Shown here one piece after another: positions 20,670 through 33,495 of a stretch of 64,000 nucleotides of DNA. Source of the stretch: Silene conica (lineage: Eukaryota > Streptophyta > Magnoliopsida > Caryophyllales > Caryophyllaceae); the NCBI GenBank assembly GCA_029255685.2, contig CM055317.2, forward strand, positions 18,732,501 to 18,796,500, written 5' to 3'. The notes under the pieces were generated by a model that saw only the letters and a list, made by a program, of their open reading frames with translations, had not been told where the DNA came from and ran no database searches. Positions within the stretch are counted from its first letter, which is position 1; every line of letters starts with the position of its first letter. Position numbers and translations under genes: made by a program.

Positions 20670-23464
20670 TTCCCTCATCGAAAATTGACTTGTCCTCAAG
20701 TCAAGCATTAACTCCTGGAATTTCAAAGTTAGGATACTTCTCTTCAAATGCTAAAGCAGGCTCCCAAGTTGCTTCATGATCTGCAAAGCCCTGCTATTGG
20801 ACCAAGTATTGGACTTGAGCTCCATTCTGAAATTTAACAGTTCTTCTCTCAAGAATTGCAGCAGGCTGTAATACTTCATCTGACCTCTGCCCTTGCAACC
20901 AAGTAGGAATGTGTATAGCTATAGGTAAGATACCCACAAACTTCTTCAGTTGTGACACATGAAAGACATTGTGGATTCTAGCCTCACTTGGTAATTTCAA
21001 CTTATAAGCCACACTTCCAATTTTAGCTTCAACCTGAAAAGGGCCAAAATATTTATGAGCCAGTTTCTGATTACTTCTCTCCTGGACAGATATTTGTGTG
21101 TAAGGCTGAAGTTTAAGCCAAACCCAATCCCCAATCTGAAACACTCTTTCAAACCTGTGTCTATCAGCCATCTGCCTCATTCTGTTCTGTGTCTTCAACA
21201 GTTTTTCTTTCAACCCTGAAATCATTTGTTCTCTCTTTTGTAATGACCTATCCACAGCCTCAACATTAGATTCTCCTTGTAGGTAGGGAAGGTGTAGAGG
21301 GGGAGGTTGATTATATATCACCTCATATGGAGTCTTTCCTGTTGCAGTACAGTAGTGAGTGTTAAACCACCATTCTGCCAGTGGTAGCCACATACTCCAT
21401 TCCTTAGGTGTATCTCCGCATACACATCTAAAGTAAGCCTCCAAACATCTATTCACCACTTCAGTTTGGCCATCTGTTTGGGGATGGTAGGCAGAAGAAA
21501 GGTTGAATTCAGTACAAGCAACAGTGAATAAGCCTTGCCAAAATTGACTAAGGAATACCGAGTCCCTGTCACTCACAATATTTCTAGGCCACCCATGGAG
21601 TTTAAAAACATTATCCATGTAAGCCGCACCTGCGGCACTTGGACAGCTGTAAATGGGTGGTTCACGACCATAAATGGGCTCCCTTACTTAACCTGTCAAA
21701 TACCACAAAAATCACTTCTTTTCCATTGGACTTAGGTAAACCCGTAATGAAGTCCATGGAAATGTCCACCCACACTTCTTCAGGTATAGGTAAGGGTTGC
21801 AGCAACCATGGATAAGCTGCACAGTTAGCCTTGGCTGCCTGACAAGTCACGCAGTTCCTAACCCACCTTGCTACATCCTTTGTTAAGCCCTTCCAATAGA
21901 AAAAAGCATCCACTCTTTTTAAAGTAATATCTCTTCCAGAATGACCAGCTTCTCCTGAAGCATGAAGCCAACTCAGAATTTTTTCCTTAATTCTTCAGTA
22001 TTTCCCACAACAATCTTCCCTTTTCTCCTTAGTAATCCATCCTTCAATGAATAATGGGTGATATGGGTTTCCAAATTAATTTGCCTGATTTTATCAGACC
22101 AATATTGATCTGAAATATAGCTCTCCTTAATCTGCTGCTGTAAGTCAGAGGAAACCACAGACATAGCCAAAATTTCTGACCCCTGAACTCTAGACAAAGC
22201 ATCAGCTGCAAGATTTTCTTTGCCACTCCTATACTGGATTTCGTAGCTGAACCCCATGAGTTTAGATAACCAAAACCGCTGGAAAGGAGTGGAAATTTTC
22301 TGTTGAAGGAACAACTTAAGGCTCCTCTGGTCTGTCTTTATGACAAAATGCTGCCCTGATAAGTACTGTTCCCATTTCTGAACTGCAAACACAATTGCCA
22401 ATAATTCCCTCTCATACACAAATAGTTTCTGCCATTTAGATCCCAATGACCTGCTAATATAAGCTAGGGGGTGACTCTCATGCATCAGTACTGCCCTTAT
22501 CCCTTCATTTGAAGCATCTGTTTCAACAGTGAATTGCTTAGAATAAAGCTAGTACTGGAGCAGTTGTCAAGGTTTCTTTTAACTTGTCAAAAGCTGTTGT
22601 AGCTTCATTACTTCAAGTAAATGCCCTTTGTTTTAACAAATCAGTAAGGGGCCTGCTGATTACTGTATAATTCCTAGGAAATTTCCTATAATACCCAGCC
22701 AAGCCTAAAAAACTTCTCAACTCCTTGACTGACTTGGGCGTAGGACAATTTGACACAACTTCAATTTTTCTTGGGTCAGTTTCAACTCCTCTTCCAAGAT
22801 AAAGTGCCTTAGGTATTCTACCTTTTCCATTGCAAAGGAGCATTTAGATGTTTTAGCTGACATCTGATTCTGCCGCATTATCTGAAATACTTCGTCTAAA
22901 TGCTTCCAATGTTCCTCTGGGGAGTTGTTGTACACAAGTATGTTATCAAAGAAGACTAACACACTTCCTTAACAATCTTTTAAAGAATGAATTCATCCAG
23001 GCCTGAAAGGAAGCAGGTGCGTTTGTCAGGCCAAAGAGCATTACTAGGAACTCGTAATGGCCCTCATGAGTCTTAAAAGCAGTTTTGTAGACATCATCCT
23101 TATGCATCCTAAGTTGGTGGTATCCTGCTCTTAAGTCCAACTTTCTGAAAATTCTTGCCCCTGATAGCTCATCAATGACTGGAATTGGGAACTTGTCTTT
23201 GACAGTCTTCTTGTTGAGCTCTCTATAGTCAATGTAAAGTCTCCAAGTCCCATCCTTCTTCCCCACGAGTACCACTGGTGATGCAAACGGGCTGCTGCTA
23301 TTTTGAATAATCCCATTGCTAAGCATTTCTTCTACCGGTTTCTCAATTATATCCATTTTGCTTCAATAGGTATCTGTAAGGTCTAATGCTTACTGGGCCT
23401 GCTCCTGGTTCTAGTGGTATCCTGTGATCAAACAGGCTTCTAGAAGGGGGTAGACACTCGGGTT
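20670..23464 (-). pseudogene. pol: Reina-like pol: RT, RNase H, integrase, chromodomain remnant
   Basis: Reading leftward: RT ([48 protein letters not shown]; then VFFDNILVY); RNase H thumb (AVQKWEQYLSGQHFVIKTDQ, FSYEIQYRSGKENLAADAL); integrase zinc finger (CVTCQAAK), core [44 protein letters not shown]; linker [13 protein letters not shown]; and a degraded chromodomain at about 20680-20800 (EATWEP and LEDKSIFDEG in shifted frames). The RT catalytic pair should read FFDD; here it is FFDN (codon 22942-22944). Frame breaks occur near 22960, 22610, 21960 and 21640. The 5' end of RT (DHRIPLEPGAGPVSIRPYR) lies at 23464-23360, directly at the Sirevirus insertion. Confidence 0.9.
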
Positions 23465-23469
23465 CTTTG

Positions 23470-24942
23470 TGTTGAACCATATATTCAAATATATATATAG
23501 TATATATGTTTATGTTTTGATAATTACAAGTCTAGCTATTTATATATTATATACTCGTACGTATAATCGTGTGCTAAGTGTACAGAATATTAGTAACAAG
23601 ATCTAATCAATCAAGTATAAAAGATTCAAGCTTATTAGTCAATGAATTGACTAAGTCGAAGATTGATAGAAGATCAAGCGCGCATAATGAACTAAAGTTA
23701 TATTTATCAACTATAGCTTTAGTACAAGATTGATTCAAGTTATAGCTCGTAGCTATAACTCTATATTATGAAGAAATGATCGGAATATATGTGTTTGGAT
23801 GAAACGTTTGTTTCCAAGTAATATCGTGTGCAATTAATGTTAATTGGTATTCTATTTTAAGTATGGAATTGTTAATCTTAATAAGATTATATAAAATATC
23901 TTTTGGTTAAAATAGGAATAAATAATTTTCTTATGAGATAATTATTTATTACTAAACTAAGGATTTTTATATGATCTTAATTGTCAAATAATATAATCAA
24001 AAATATAGTATGTTACGACTTTGGGAAACGTGTAACATGTCACGATTACCATAATTCGTATAGGATTAAATTAAGTAAATATTATATATTTATTTAATAT
24101 CCTAAAACAAACTAAGATTATATTATGATAATATATTTTATTATCTTTGACATAGTTTAGGAAGTTGATTTAATAAGGATACTAATTGTTTATTATATAA
24201 AGATCTTTCCTAAATATGAATTAGGAAATTGATTCCTTATATAATACTTATAGTATATTATTAAATCTTTCCTAAAAATATTAAGATTAGATTTAAGGTA
24301 GTATTACTAAAAGACTAGTATTCTAGTTTAAGTAATATTCCTAAATCATCTAGGGTTTGAATTACCTAGATACATATTCTATATAAATAGACTACCTATG
24401 ACATATTAGTCTACACGAAATACACACACATATACACGCAAATCAAGAGAGAAACCGCCGTTCATATACTTCAATATTCGAGCTTTTCATTGTCATATCC
24501 GATTCAAGATTCAAGTGCTCAAGCATTGATCTTATTCATTCAAGATTGTGACATCAAGAAACATTGAAGACTTTATCTTATTAACGTAAGATAGAACGAG
24601 TATTTAGCGGTACTCATTGTACGGCAAATATTTAACGGTATTTGTCGTAGATAGATATTTAACAGTATCTAGATAGAGTTGTGACTAACATCAAAGTCGC
24701 ACGAGTAAGGTTGATAAAATTGTAATCCAGAGTTGGTACTAATTTTATTAATCGAGAAAAGTGGACGTAGGTCTCAAAGTGTGAGACTGAACCACTTCAA
24801 AAATATTGTGTCTCTCTTTATTATTTGTTCTACTCGAAGATCATCATACAACCATACACACATCGAAGAAGATTTAAAAAGAAGACATACTCAATTCAAC
24901 CCCCCCCCCCCTCTTGAGTATATTATATCAATAGACTCTTCA
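23470..24942 (+). repeat. 5' LTR of the Sirevirus
   Basis: 1473 bp, TGTTGAACC to GACTCTTCA. Contains a 9-bp-stem hairpin (23739-23759), a TATA box at 24382-24389 and a 12-C run near 24900. Confidence 0.95.
24382..24389 (+). promoter_or_regulatory. LTR TATA box
   Basis: TATAAATA within CTATATAAATAG, about 650 bp before gag. The same sequence is in the 3' LTR at 34408-34415. A plausible U3/R boundary promoter for the Sirevirus. Confidence 0.55.
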
Positions 24943-24944
24943 AT

Positions 24945-24957
24945 TGGTATCAGAGCC
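24945..24957 (+). promoter_or_regulatory. Sirevirus PBS
   Basis: TGGTATCAGAGCC two bases after the 5' LTR; matches the 3' end of initiator methionine tRNA. Confidence 0.92.
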
Positions 24958-25030
24958 TCGTGCTCTTGATCGCCTAGCCGCGTGAGTTTTTTATCCTTCT
25001 ATTGATTCCATATTATATACTCTTTCATCA

Positions 25031-27367
25031 ATGGATTCCAAGCATCTCAAGTGCCCTATCTTCGATGGCAAAAACTACAGTCTATGGAAGAATATGATGA
25101 CTCATTACATCAAGGGATGTGATTGAGAATGTTGGAAGATTATCCAAACTGGACCAAAGAAGATCTTGGTCGCCGCCGCCAATGGAACAACCTATGAAAA
25201 AATGGAAAGCGATTATGTGGAAAGTGACTACAAAATTGCAGAGAAAAACTCTAAGGCCATGAGCCTCCTACAGAACGGTATGATAACCTCAGAATTTGAT
25301 AGATTCTCATCTTGTAGTTCCGCTAAGGAAATATGGGATAGTCTCGAACTTGCTTATGAAGGAACATCCGCAGTCAGGAAACATCGTATAGACTTGCTCG
25401 TTCAAAGATATGAACTTTTCAATATGGAAAAGAATGAATCTATTGATAGCATGTCTGCACGATTTTCTTGTATTATTAATGAACTGCAGAACCTTGGCAG
25501 AAAGATCGATTCTGAGGATATCATTCGTAAGATTCTTAGGAGTCTCACTAAAAAATGGCAACCTAAGGTCACGGCCATAGAGGAATCACGTGATCTATCT
25601 AAGATTACTTACCAAGAGTTGATTGGATCCTTAATGGCACACGAGATCATACTAAATAAAGACGATGATGATTCTAAAGGGAAAGGAGTCGCCCTACAAG
25701 CCTCCACAAGCGAAGTATGCGAAGAAGAACTTGAGGACGAAACAGTTCTATTCGCAAGACGATTTAAGAAAGCAGTTTTCAATGGTAGATACAAAAACCC
25801 TAACAACAAAACGGTCGATAAAAGGAAAACTGACACCAAACAAACATTCTTCAAAAGAGGATGTTTTAAGTGTGGTCAACAAGATCATACGATCAAGGAT
25901 TGTCCAAGCTGGGACAAAATCAAAGACAAGTCAAAAAGAGAAAAGACCAAAACAGAGTTCAAGAAAGTAATGCTTGCTTCATGCTGGGGAGAATTAGAAT
26001 CTGAGGATGACGAGGACTCAGAAGAAGAAGATGTAGCACACTTGTGCCTAAGCAACGTCAGCCTAGATCTAATCTCAGACAACAATGATGAAGATGAAGC
26101 ATCTCATATGTGTCTCCTAGGAGAATCCGACTCAGACGATGACGACGATGAAGAGGTAAATTTTCTTCAACTCAAAAGTCAAGTTAAGAATTTATCTAAG
26201 GCTATGTTAATCAAATACTTTGAGAAAACCCTAGACCAATGTCATGAGCAAAGCCTTGAATTAGATGAACTGAAGGAACAGATCCTCGATATTGCTGAGG
26301 AAAATCAACTTCTGAAAGCCAAAGCTAAGAAACTGAAATCCAAAATAAGCATTGAAGCAAATGCTAAATTGGAAACAGTTATGTCTGAGAAAAAGGTTCT
26401 TGAGTCTAAAGTTATAGCTAATGAAGCTATAACCTCAAAACTGAAACTCAACATCAAAGAGCTTCAATCTAAAGTTATAGTTAATGAAGCTATAACTTCA
26501 GATTTGAGAAAGGCTAATGAACTTCTAAAGTCCAAATCTTCGATTATGGTAGAAGATGAGACTCATCTAGAAGAAGTTGAGATCCTCGAAAGCAAGATTA
26601 TGGATCTAGAATTCAATCTATCTAAAATCAAGAAGGAACATGCCAAAATTGTGTCCGACTTTCACAAAGACATTCAAAACCTAAAAGAGTCTAACAACAC
26701 TGACCACAGTGAATGTAAGAAAGAAATAGACTCCCTAAAAGACCTCCTTCTTCATGCTCGGAAGGTTCACGACAAATGGGAAGGAAGCACTAACGTTCTA
26801 AACTTCCTAACTGAACAATCCGACAACAACATGAAGATGGGGTTAGGACACGAGTGTTATGGAAGAAGGGATCACTCAAAGTGTAAGCAAAGCCCAACAG
26901 ACAGAGACTTTAGAAGAAGAAAATATGCCGACCTTCCTGAGTATTTAATATGCACTTATTGTGGCCATACTGGACACCTCCGAGAAAACTGTGTAAAACA
27001 CGCACAAGATTTTAAAACCGGAGTCAAGTTTGTTAAATCCTTAGGAATTCCAAACGACACTATTTCTATCTCTGATAGTGATAATGACAAAACTAAGGAA
27101 AGAAACATTGACCACAGATGGTTCTATGACATGACATTTGATTACGAAGAAAAGAAAAATAGAACCAAACAAACTCCTCAACAAGCAACACACAAAAATT
27201 GGTCACCTAGAGTCCAAACTAAGACCTACACAAGAACATCAAAACCCAACTACTACCAATATAGAAAGACCTATGTAAGACAAGTCTGGGTTAAAAAGGA
27301 AGATGTATTTGTGATTACTAACAACAAAGGACCCAAGTATGCTTGGGTACCTAAATCCTGTCTTTGA
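25031..27367 (+). pseudogene. gag: Sirevirus gag with one premature TGA
   Basis: The start at 25031 (MDSKHLKCPIFDGKNYSLWK) is the normal copia gag opening. A single TGA at 25124-25126 (codon 32) interrupts an otherwise open frame to 27367, about 778 codons. Capsid-type domain (UBN2-like) at about codons 60-230. First CCHC knuckle CFKCGQQDHTIKDC, acidic stretches (EDEDSEEED and similar), a long predicted coiled coil rich in Lys/Glu/Leu heptads, then a second CCHC knuckle CTYCGHTGHLRENC. Large gag with coiled coil and two knuckles is typical of Sireviruses. The coiled coil contains two VIxNEAIT repeats encoded by hairpin-forming DNA. The end overlaps the pol frame by 13 nt. Confidence 0.9.
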
Positions 27368-30300
27368 AATTATTTGTGCAGTTTGTCACCAAGGAAAATA
27401 ACCTATGGTATCTCGACAGTGGATGCTCAAGACATATGACAGGCGACGTAAATCTATTCCAAACCCTTAAACCCTTTGATGGAGGTAAAGTCACATTTGG
27501 TGATAACAAAAAGGGAAAGATCATCGGAATTGGTAAAATAGGTATTTCATCCTCTCATGCTATAAATGATGTATACCTTGTAAGTGGTCTCAAACACAAT
27601 CTTATCAGTATATCTCAATTATGTGACAAAGGAAATAAAGTGGTTTTTCATTCAGATATATGTCGTATAATCTTAGAAGGCACCAGTAAAGTAATACTTG
27701 AAGGTCACAGGATGAAAAATGTTTATATGATTGATTTAAATGTTGTACCTACTGATTCTCTATCATGCATGAAAGTTACGTTAGATGATCCATGTCTATG
27801 GCACAAGAGATTTGGTCATATTAGCTCACCTATTCTAAGTAAGCTGAAAAGATGGGACTTGGTCGAAGGTCTTCCAAAGATCAAATTTGATCAAGAAAAG
27901 ATGTGTGACACATGTGCACGATGTAAACACGTCAGATCATCCTTTAAGCCAAAAAGAGTGGTAAGCACAGAACAAGCTCTTGAACTTGTACACATGGATC
28001 TATGTGGCCCTATGAAGGTAAGAAGCAGAGGTGGTTCCAGGTACGTTTTCGTTCTAGTTGATGATTACTCTAGATTTTTTTGGCCAATCTTTCTTCATTC
28101 TAAAAACGAAACATTCGATGAATTTGTTAGTCTCATGAAACTTGTCCAAAACAAATATAAATCAAACCTAGTAACAATCCGTACTAACCATGGAACTGAG
28201 TTCGACAATCATGCTTTTATTGAGTTCTGTAAAACCAATGGTGTTGGACATAACTTCTCGGCCCCTAGAACCCCACAACAAAATGGAGTCGTAGAACGAA
28301 TGAACAGAACCCTAGAAGACATGGCTCGAACAATGCTTCTTTGTAGTGGCCTACCTAGAAACTTTTGGGCTGAAGCTATAAGTACAGCTTGTTATATTCA
28401 TAACCGTGCTATGATTAGACCTATCCTTAAAAAGACACCTTATGAACTTCTTCGAGGTCGTAAACCAAACATATCTCACTTAAGATGTTTTGGCAGTAAA
28501 TGCTTTGTTCACAACAATGGTAAAAACAGATTAAGCAAATTCGACCCTAGAAGCGATGAAGCAATCTTTATAGGATATTCAGATCATAGTAAAGCCTACA
28601 AAGTCTTTAACAAACGTACCTTATGCATAGAGGAAAGTATTCATGTTATCTTTGATGAGAATAATGTCTTCGATAAGCCATTACAGGATATAGAGGAAAA
28701 CCTAGACGAACCTGATTTCAGGTTATCAAGGGAAGATCCTCCTGAAATGGAAATTGAAGAAGGAGAACCTCAAGGAACTCATGATGAACTCAACTTGGGA
28801 GAAAATGGTGCGAGAGATGAAAATACGGTTGATGATACTGTAGATAACTCTCAAACTAATGACTTGGAACCCAGAGTTACAGCTAATGAAGCTGTAACTT
28901 TGAATCAAAACCAAAGGGAAGAGGCCAGAGTTATACCTGACCCTACTATAAACCCAGGTTTGGATTCAGGGGGAACAAGTCAAGATCCCGAGTCAAGTTC
29001 AGGTAATGCTAATAATCAATCAAGGAACTGGAGATACAAAGGCTCTCATCCTTTGGACAATGTCATAGGAAGCCTGACAGATGGAGTTCAGACTCGAAGG
29101 AGTTTAAATAACTTTTGCTCATTCTACTCCTTTCTCTCCACCATTGAACCCTCAAATATCAAGGAAGCTCTCGCAGAACCAGACTGGATAGTTGTCATGC
29201 AAGAAGAACTCCAGCAATTTGAAAGAAACAAAGTTTGGCATCTTGTTCCTCGACCTAAGGACAGAACTGTCATTGGAACTAGATGGGTATTCAGAAACAA
29301 ATTGGATGACACTGGAGTCATTGTGCGAAATAAGGCCAGACTAGTAGTTCAAGGATACAACCAACAGGAAGGGATCGATTATGACGAAACCTTTGCTCCT
29401 GTTGCTCGTCTTGAGGCAATAAGACTACTCATTGCATTTGCAGCACACAAGGGAATGAAGTTTTTTCAGATGGACGTTAAGACTGCCTTTCTTAATGGCT
29501 ATCTCCAAGAAGAAGTATTTGTTGAACAACCTCCTGGATTTCCTGACAGCAAACTCAAGGATCATGTATTCAAATTGGACAAAGCTCTCTATGGCCTGAA
29601 ACAAGCGCCTAGAGCATGGTACGACAGATTATCAAAGTTCCTATTGGAGAGTGGATTCAAGAGAGGATCTGTGGATAAAACCCTATTTCTTAAAAGCGAT
29701 AACTCAGATCTACTAGTCGTTCAGATCTACGTTGACGATATTATTTTTGGCTCAACTAATAAAAAGTTGTGCAAGTACTTCTCCGAGTTGATGACTTCTG
29801 AGTTCGAGATGAGTATGATGGGAGAACTAAAGTTCTTCCTTGGACTTCAAATACAACAAACTGAAGAAGGAATCAAAGTTCATCAACAAAAATACGTCAA
29901 GGAGTTACTAAAGAAATTTGGAATGGAAACCTCTCATGCAATGCCTACTCCAATGGTCACAGATAAGAAGTTAACCAAAGACGAAGATGGTAAGTCTGTA
30001 GATGAAACAACTGACACAGGTATGATTGGCTCACTTCTTTATCTTACAGCAAGTCGTCCAGATATAATGTTTAGTGTCTGTGTTTGTGCGAGATTCCAAT
30101 CTGCACCAAAAGAATCACACATGATTGCAGTTAAAAGAATTTTAAGATACCTAATCGGAGCCTCAAAATTATATCTATGGTATCCTATGGACTGTAACTT
30201 TAATCTAGTAGGATATTCAGATGCGGATTATGCAGGATGTTCTTTAGACAGAAAGAGTACCTCCAGACTTGCTACCTTTGTAGGTCCTTGTATTATATCT

Positions 30301-30672
30301 TGGGGATCCAAGAAACAAAATTCTGTCGCTCTCTCAACCGCTGAAGTAGAATATATTGCAGCCGCACTGGTATGTTCTCAACTTTTATGGTTAAAGCAAC
30401 AGTTACATGATTATGGTGTTGATGTTGGATGTGTGCCTATATTATGTGATAATACGAGTGCTATTATTATATCTAAAAACCCAGCCCAACACTCGAGAAC
30501 CAAACATATTGAAATTAGACATCACTTTCTACGAGACCATGTTGAAAAGAAAAATATAAAATTGGAATTTTGTAGTACGGAAAAACAATGGGCAGATATC
30601 TTCACTAAACCATTGGCTAGAGAACGCTTTGAGACTTTGCGATTGGAAATTGGTTTAATCGGTGGCACCTAA
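27355..30672 (+). CDS. pol: Sirevirus pol: protease, integrase, RT, RNase H
   Basis: Open from 27355 after a stop in this frame, in -1 register to gag, and uninterrupted to the TAA at 30672, about 1105 codons. In order: protease ([13 protein letters not shown], catalytic Asp in DSG); GAG-pre-integrase/HHCC zinc finger ([14 protein letters not shown]); integrase core with first Asp (VHMDLCGP), second position in IRTNHGTEF, and Glu in [11 protein letters not shown]. Then a variable acidic linker; RVT_2 RT ([40 protein letters not shown]); RNase H ([29 protein letters not shown]). The second integrase Asp is Asn (codon 28186-28188), expected to abolish integration. How pol is expressed (frameshift or an indel in this copy) cannot be decided here; no classical slippery heptamer is visible in the 13-nt overlap. 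Confidence 0.93.
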   Translation: MLSLKLFVQFVTKENNLWYLDSGCSRHMTGDVNLFQTLKPFDGGKVTFGDNKKGKIIGIGKIGISSSHAINDVYLVSGLKHNLISISQLCDKGNKVVFHSDICRIILEGTSKVILEGHRMKNVYMIDLNVVPTDSLSCMKVTLDDPCLWHKRFGHISSPILSKLKRWDLVEGLPKIKFDQEKMCDTCARCKHVRSSFKPKRVVSTEQALELVHMDLCGPMKVRSRGGSRYVFVLVDDYSRFFWPIFLHSKNETFDEFVSLMKLVQNKYKSNLVTIRTNHGTEFDNHAFIEFCKTNGVGHNFSAPRTPQQNGVVERMNRTLEDMARTMLLCSGLPRNFWAEAISTACYIHNRAMIRPILKKTPYELLRGRKPNISHLRCFGSKCFVHNNGKNRLSKFDPRSDEAIFIGYSDHSKAYKVFNKRTLCIEESIHVIFDENNVFDKPLQDIEENLDEPDFRLSREDPPEMEIEEGEPQGTHDELNLGENGARDENTVDDTVDNSQTNDLEPRVTANEAVTLNQNQREEARVIPDPTINPGLDSGGTSQDPESSSGNANNQSRNWRYKGSHPLDNVIGSLTDGVQTRRSLNNFCSFYSFLSTIEPSNIKEALAEPDWIVVMQEELQQFERNKVWHLVPRPKDRTVIGTRWVFRNKLDDTGVIVRNKARLVVQGYNQQEGIDYDETFAPVARLEAIRLLIAFAAHKGMKFFQMDVKTAFLNGYLQEEVFVEQPPGFPDSKLKDHVFKLDKALYGLKQAPRAWYDRLSKFLLESGFKRGSVDKTLFLKSDNSDLLVVQIYVDDIIFGSTNKKLCKYFSELMTSEFEMSMMGELKFFLGLQIQQTEEGIKVHQQKYVKELLKKFGMETSHAMPTPMVTDKKLTKDEDGKSVDETTDTGMIGSLLYLTASRPDIMFSVCVCARFQSAPKESHMIAVKRILRYLIGASKLYLWYPMDCNFNLVGYSDADYAGCSLDRKSTSRLATFVGPCIISWGSKKQNSVALSTAEVEYIAAALVCSQLLWLKQQLHDYGVDVGCVPILCDNTSAIIISKNPAQHSRTKHIEIRHHFLRDHVEKKNIKLEFCSTEKQWADIFTKPLARERFETLRLEIGLIGGT

Positions 30673-31249
30673 TCAAATCTTAAAAGCAAAAATAACCCAA
30701 TGATTGACTACGGTTTAGATGAGATTATATGACTGTGTCCGTATACTCCGCTGCATGTGTATGTATATATTCGATGATAAATTTTGTGATTATAGTTATA
30801 TTATATAATTTACATATGGATGTGTACGCAACCAATCTCAAAATAATATTACGTCACATATTAATTTTTACCTCACATATATATATTATCCAAATTATAT
30901 CATACAAAATAATAATATACAAATATTAAACAAAATAAACTTACCAAAATTATCACACAAATTGCGTGTGTTGGTCCCCACTGCCACGTCCTACAACTCT
31001 CCAAACCGCACCACTACCTGCCACGTACCCAAACCTACTCCTAGCATTTGACTTTCACCCACCCAAACAATTATTACCCCAACTCCCTCAACTTACCTCA
31101 AACCTCCACCATTATTACCGTCCCAAACTCTTACCCTCACAAAAAACCCTCTAATAAATCAAACCTCCATTAAAACCAACCAAAACCTCCACAAAATCTC
31201 AACACTCCTCGACCACATAACCCACCGTACTTCATCATTTCTCACCACC
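30673..31249 (+). other. Spacer between pol and the env-like ORF
   Basis: AT-rich, then C/A-rich from 30970 (repeated CCAAAC, ACCTCC). No coding region supported. In related elements the env-like ORF is thought to be expressed from a spliced or subgenomic RNA. Confidence 0.5.
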
Positions 31250-32737
31250 ATGCCTCCTTCCCGCGCCACACGCTCTCAACAAAAGAAACCCTCTCCACCT
31301 TCCCCAACACCTTCACCACCACCATCTCCGACACCCATTGCCACCGCCAGTCCAACCCCAGACAACGGAAAACGTCGTAAACTAAACCGAGCCACATCCT
31401 CTGTTTCCGATGACATGCAAGATCTGGGATCAAACCTCAAGAACCCTCGTCCTCTGTTTAAAGATTACTCCGTCGAAGCCACCAAGGAAGGACTCGAGCG
31501 AGTTCGTATGAGAAAACATGAAGGTATGCTTATTGACCGTCTTCTTCCCTATTCCATTCATTCGGGTCGGTTTTATCCTACATCTTGGGTCGAAGGGTCG
31601 AAGTCTTTGCTTTTCTTTAAAAAGTTTTTAGACTTTCAGGGATGGAAATATATTAGTAATTTTTCGGGGTTGGTATTTCCCATTGAGTTGGTTCAGTTCT
31701 TTGCCTCTGTAAAATCTACTGAGTCTGGGTTGAAAGCCGTGGTTAATGGTAGGGATGTCGAGGTGTCCCTAGGTGATATTTGTGACATTTTTCATCTCGA
31801 CCAAAGGGGTCTTGATATCGATACCCGTAAGGAATGGGGGGTGGTGACCCAAGAACAAAAAATGATGATCAAAAAGTATTTTGACCCAAATGCCACTTAA
31901 ATTTCTCCTCTTCTCACAAATTCGTTTTCGCCCAAATTGAAGTTGTTTGTGAACTATCTTTGGAACACGATTTTACCTAGGAGGGGTGGTCGTGACAAGT
32001 TATCGAGTATCGAAGCCATTGTCTTATTTCATTGGTTAGAAGGAAATAAAATCAATCTTGCATTCTTATTGTGTTCGAAAATTTGTCAAATTTCATCCGT
32101 CTTAATCAAGGAAAAGACGAGTTCGACACTTGACATTCCTTATGGAATGTGGGTCTCAGAAATCTTGCTCAAAAAGGGTGTTGTCGATGACTTAAGTTTC
32201 GGTGTTAAGCCCCGTGATCGCATGTGTGATAAATTGCTTAAGTTGATGGGTATTATGGTTCATGGAGTTGATTTGGCTTTTGGAAAGACGGTTGAGGAGG
32301 GTCCTAATCCGAATCCATCTCCCTCGTTTGAAGGCTTGGAGGCTAAGATGGATCAGATTATTGGTTTGTGTCAAAGTAAGCAAGAACAAGAAAATTTGGG
32401 TGCCTCGGGAAGTCGTGCAAGTGGTAGTCGTGGATTCGAAGAGGATGTTAAGGCTTGGATGGAAAAAGTTGATAAGCACTTGGTAAAGATTGGGTCAGAG
32501 GTCTCGGTGGTATGCTCCGAATTACTCGCCATAAGTGATCGTTTGTCTTTTATCACGACACAAGGAGGGGCAATGGTGCGTGATCATGGCCTATTGAGGG
32601 AAGATGCATCTCAAGCACTTGAGGCCGTCAAGGCACTCTCGCTCAAAGTACTCAACTTCGAGATCGCGCTCAATGCTCAAGGGAGGAACGTGAATAGCTG
32701 CTTAGATAGGTTGGAGACCCTCGAGTTCCGTACCTGA
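31250..32737 (+). pseudogene. Envelope-like ORF of Sirevirus, one in-frame TAA
   Basis: One frame from the ATG at 31250 to 32737, broken only by a TAA at 31898-31900 (codon 217). The N-terminus is basic and Pro/Ser-rich (PPSPTPSPPPSPTP, GKRRKLNR). The middle resembles the 'putative plant transposon protein' domain that follows pol in env-bearing Sireviruses and Athila elements (PTSWVEGSKSLLFFKKFLDF, VNGRDVEVSLGDICDIFHL, LSSIEAIVLFHWLEGNKINL). The C-terminal half has Gly/Ser repeats (GASGSRASGSRGFEED) and heptad-like Leu spacing suggestive of coiled coil. No signal peptide; a clear transmembrane segment was not recognised. 'Envelope-like' is the family label, not a demonstrated function. Confidence 0.75.
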
Positions 32738-33481
32738 CCCGATTACGTGAACCCATATGCCAAGACACCGGCCTCCAGTTCCCGCTCTTGATCCTTGCAT
32801 CCGTCTCTGTTTTCATAAATTGAAATCGTATTGTTGTTGTTTTGTTTAAGTCCGGTGGTGGACTTATAAGACCCTTGTTTTAATTGTGGCCCATTTGATT
32901 CCCTGGCCCATTAGGAATCCGAGGCCTTATCCCCTTTTGCCTCCCTCGGATTTCTTAATCCTAACCGGCCCAGTTCTTATTCCTTTTTGATGCGGCCCAG
33001 TTTCCATGTTTGTTTTGCCTTGGCCCATTTAACTTGTTATCTCTTGCGGGCCTCTCTACACCTAACTTTAGCCGGCCCATTTTCTTAAAACACTTTGTTC
33101 CTCATTCGGCCCATTGGCTGAGTATCTTCGGATTGGTTGTGTATATTTTAACATTACGTATGTGCTTGTGTGATATTTTCTATGTTCATATTTTTAGACT
33201 CGTTTATATGCTTGCTTATGCTTCGTACGTATATTATTCTAGTCGTTTCATGTCTTTGTTCTCATCTTTTCGATGATGTCAAGAGGGGGAAATATGCGAC
33301 TTAGATTAGAATTTGCCTAAGCTTGCTCCTTGTCGTAATTCATTGTCTCTTAGGGTCCTTAAAGGATATGGGATAGATAGAAGATAAAAACCCTAAGTTG
33401 ATCTTTGCTATGAATAACCATTATTATATTGAGGGGGAACATACACTTAGACACAAAATCTAAGAAAGACTTGTCATCATC
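32738..33481 (+). other. Non-coding region before the Sirevirus PPT, with GGCCCA array
   Basis: Contains seven same-orientation GGCCCA hexamers within 226 bp (32888, 32905, 32967, 32994, 33022, 33074, 33108). No coding region supported; the ORF from 33010 is low-complexity. Confidence 0.6.
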
Positions 33482-33495
33482 AAAAAGGGGGAATT
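33482..33495 (+). promoter_or_regulatory. Sirevirus polypurine tract
   Basis: AAAAAGGGGGAATT directly before the 3' LTR, the Sirevirus-type PPT. Confidence 0.9.

Noticed and set aside
24901..24912. Poly-C run in the Sirevirus LTRs as a functional signal
   Set aside because: Homopolymer length differs between the two LTRs and is prone to slippage and sequencing error; no further support.
28726..29321. Minus-strand ORFs under the Sirevirus pol
   Set aside because: Shadows of the intact plus-strand pol frame.
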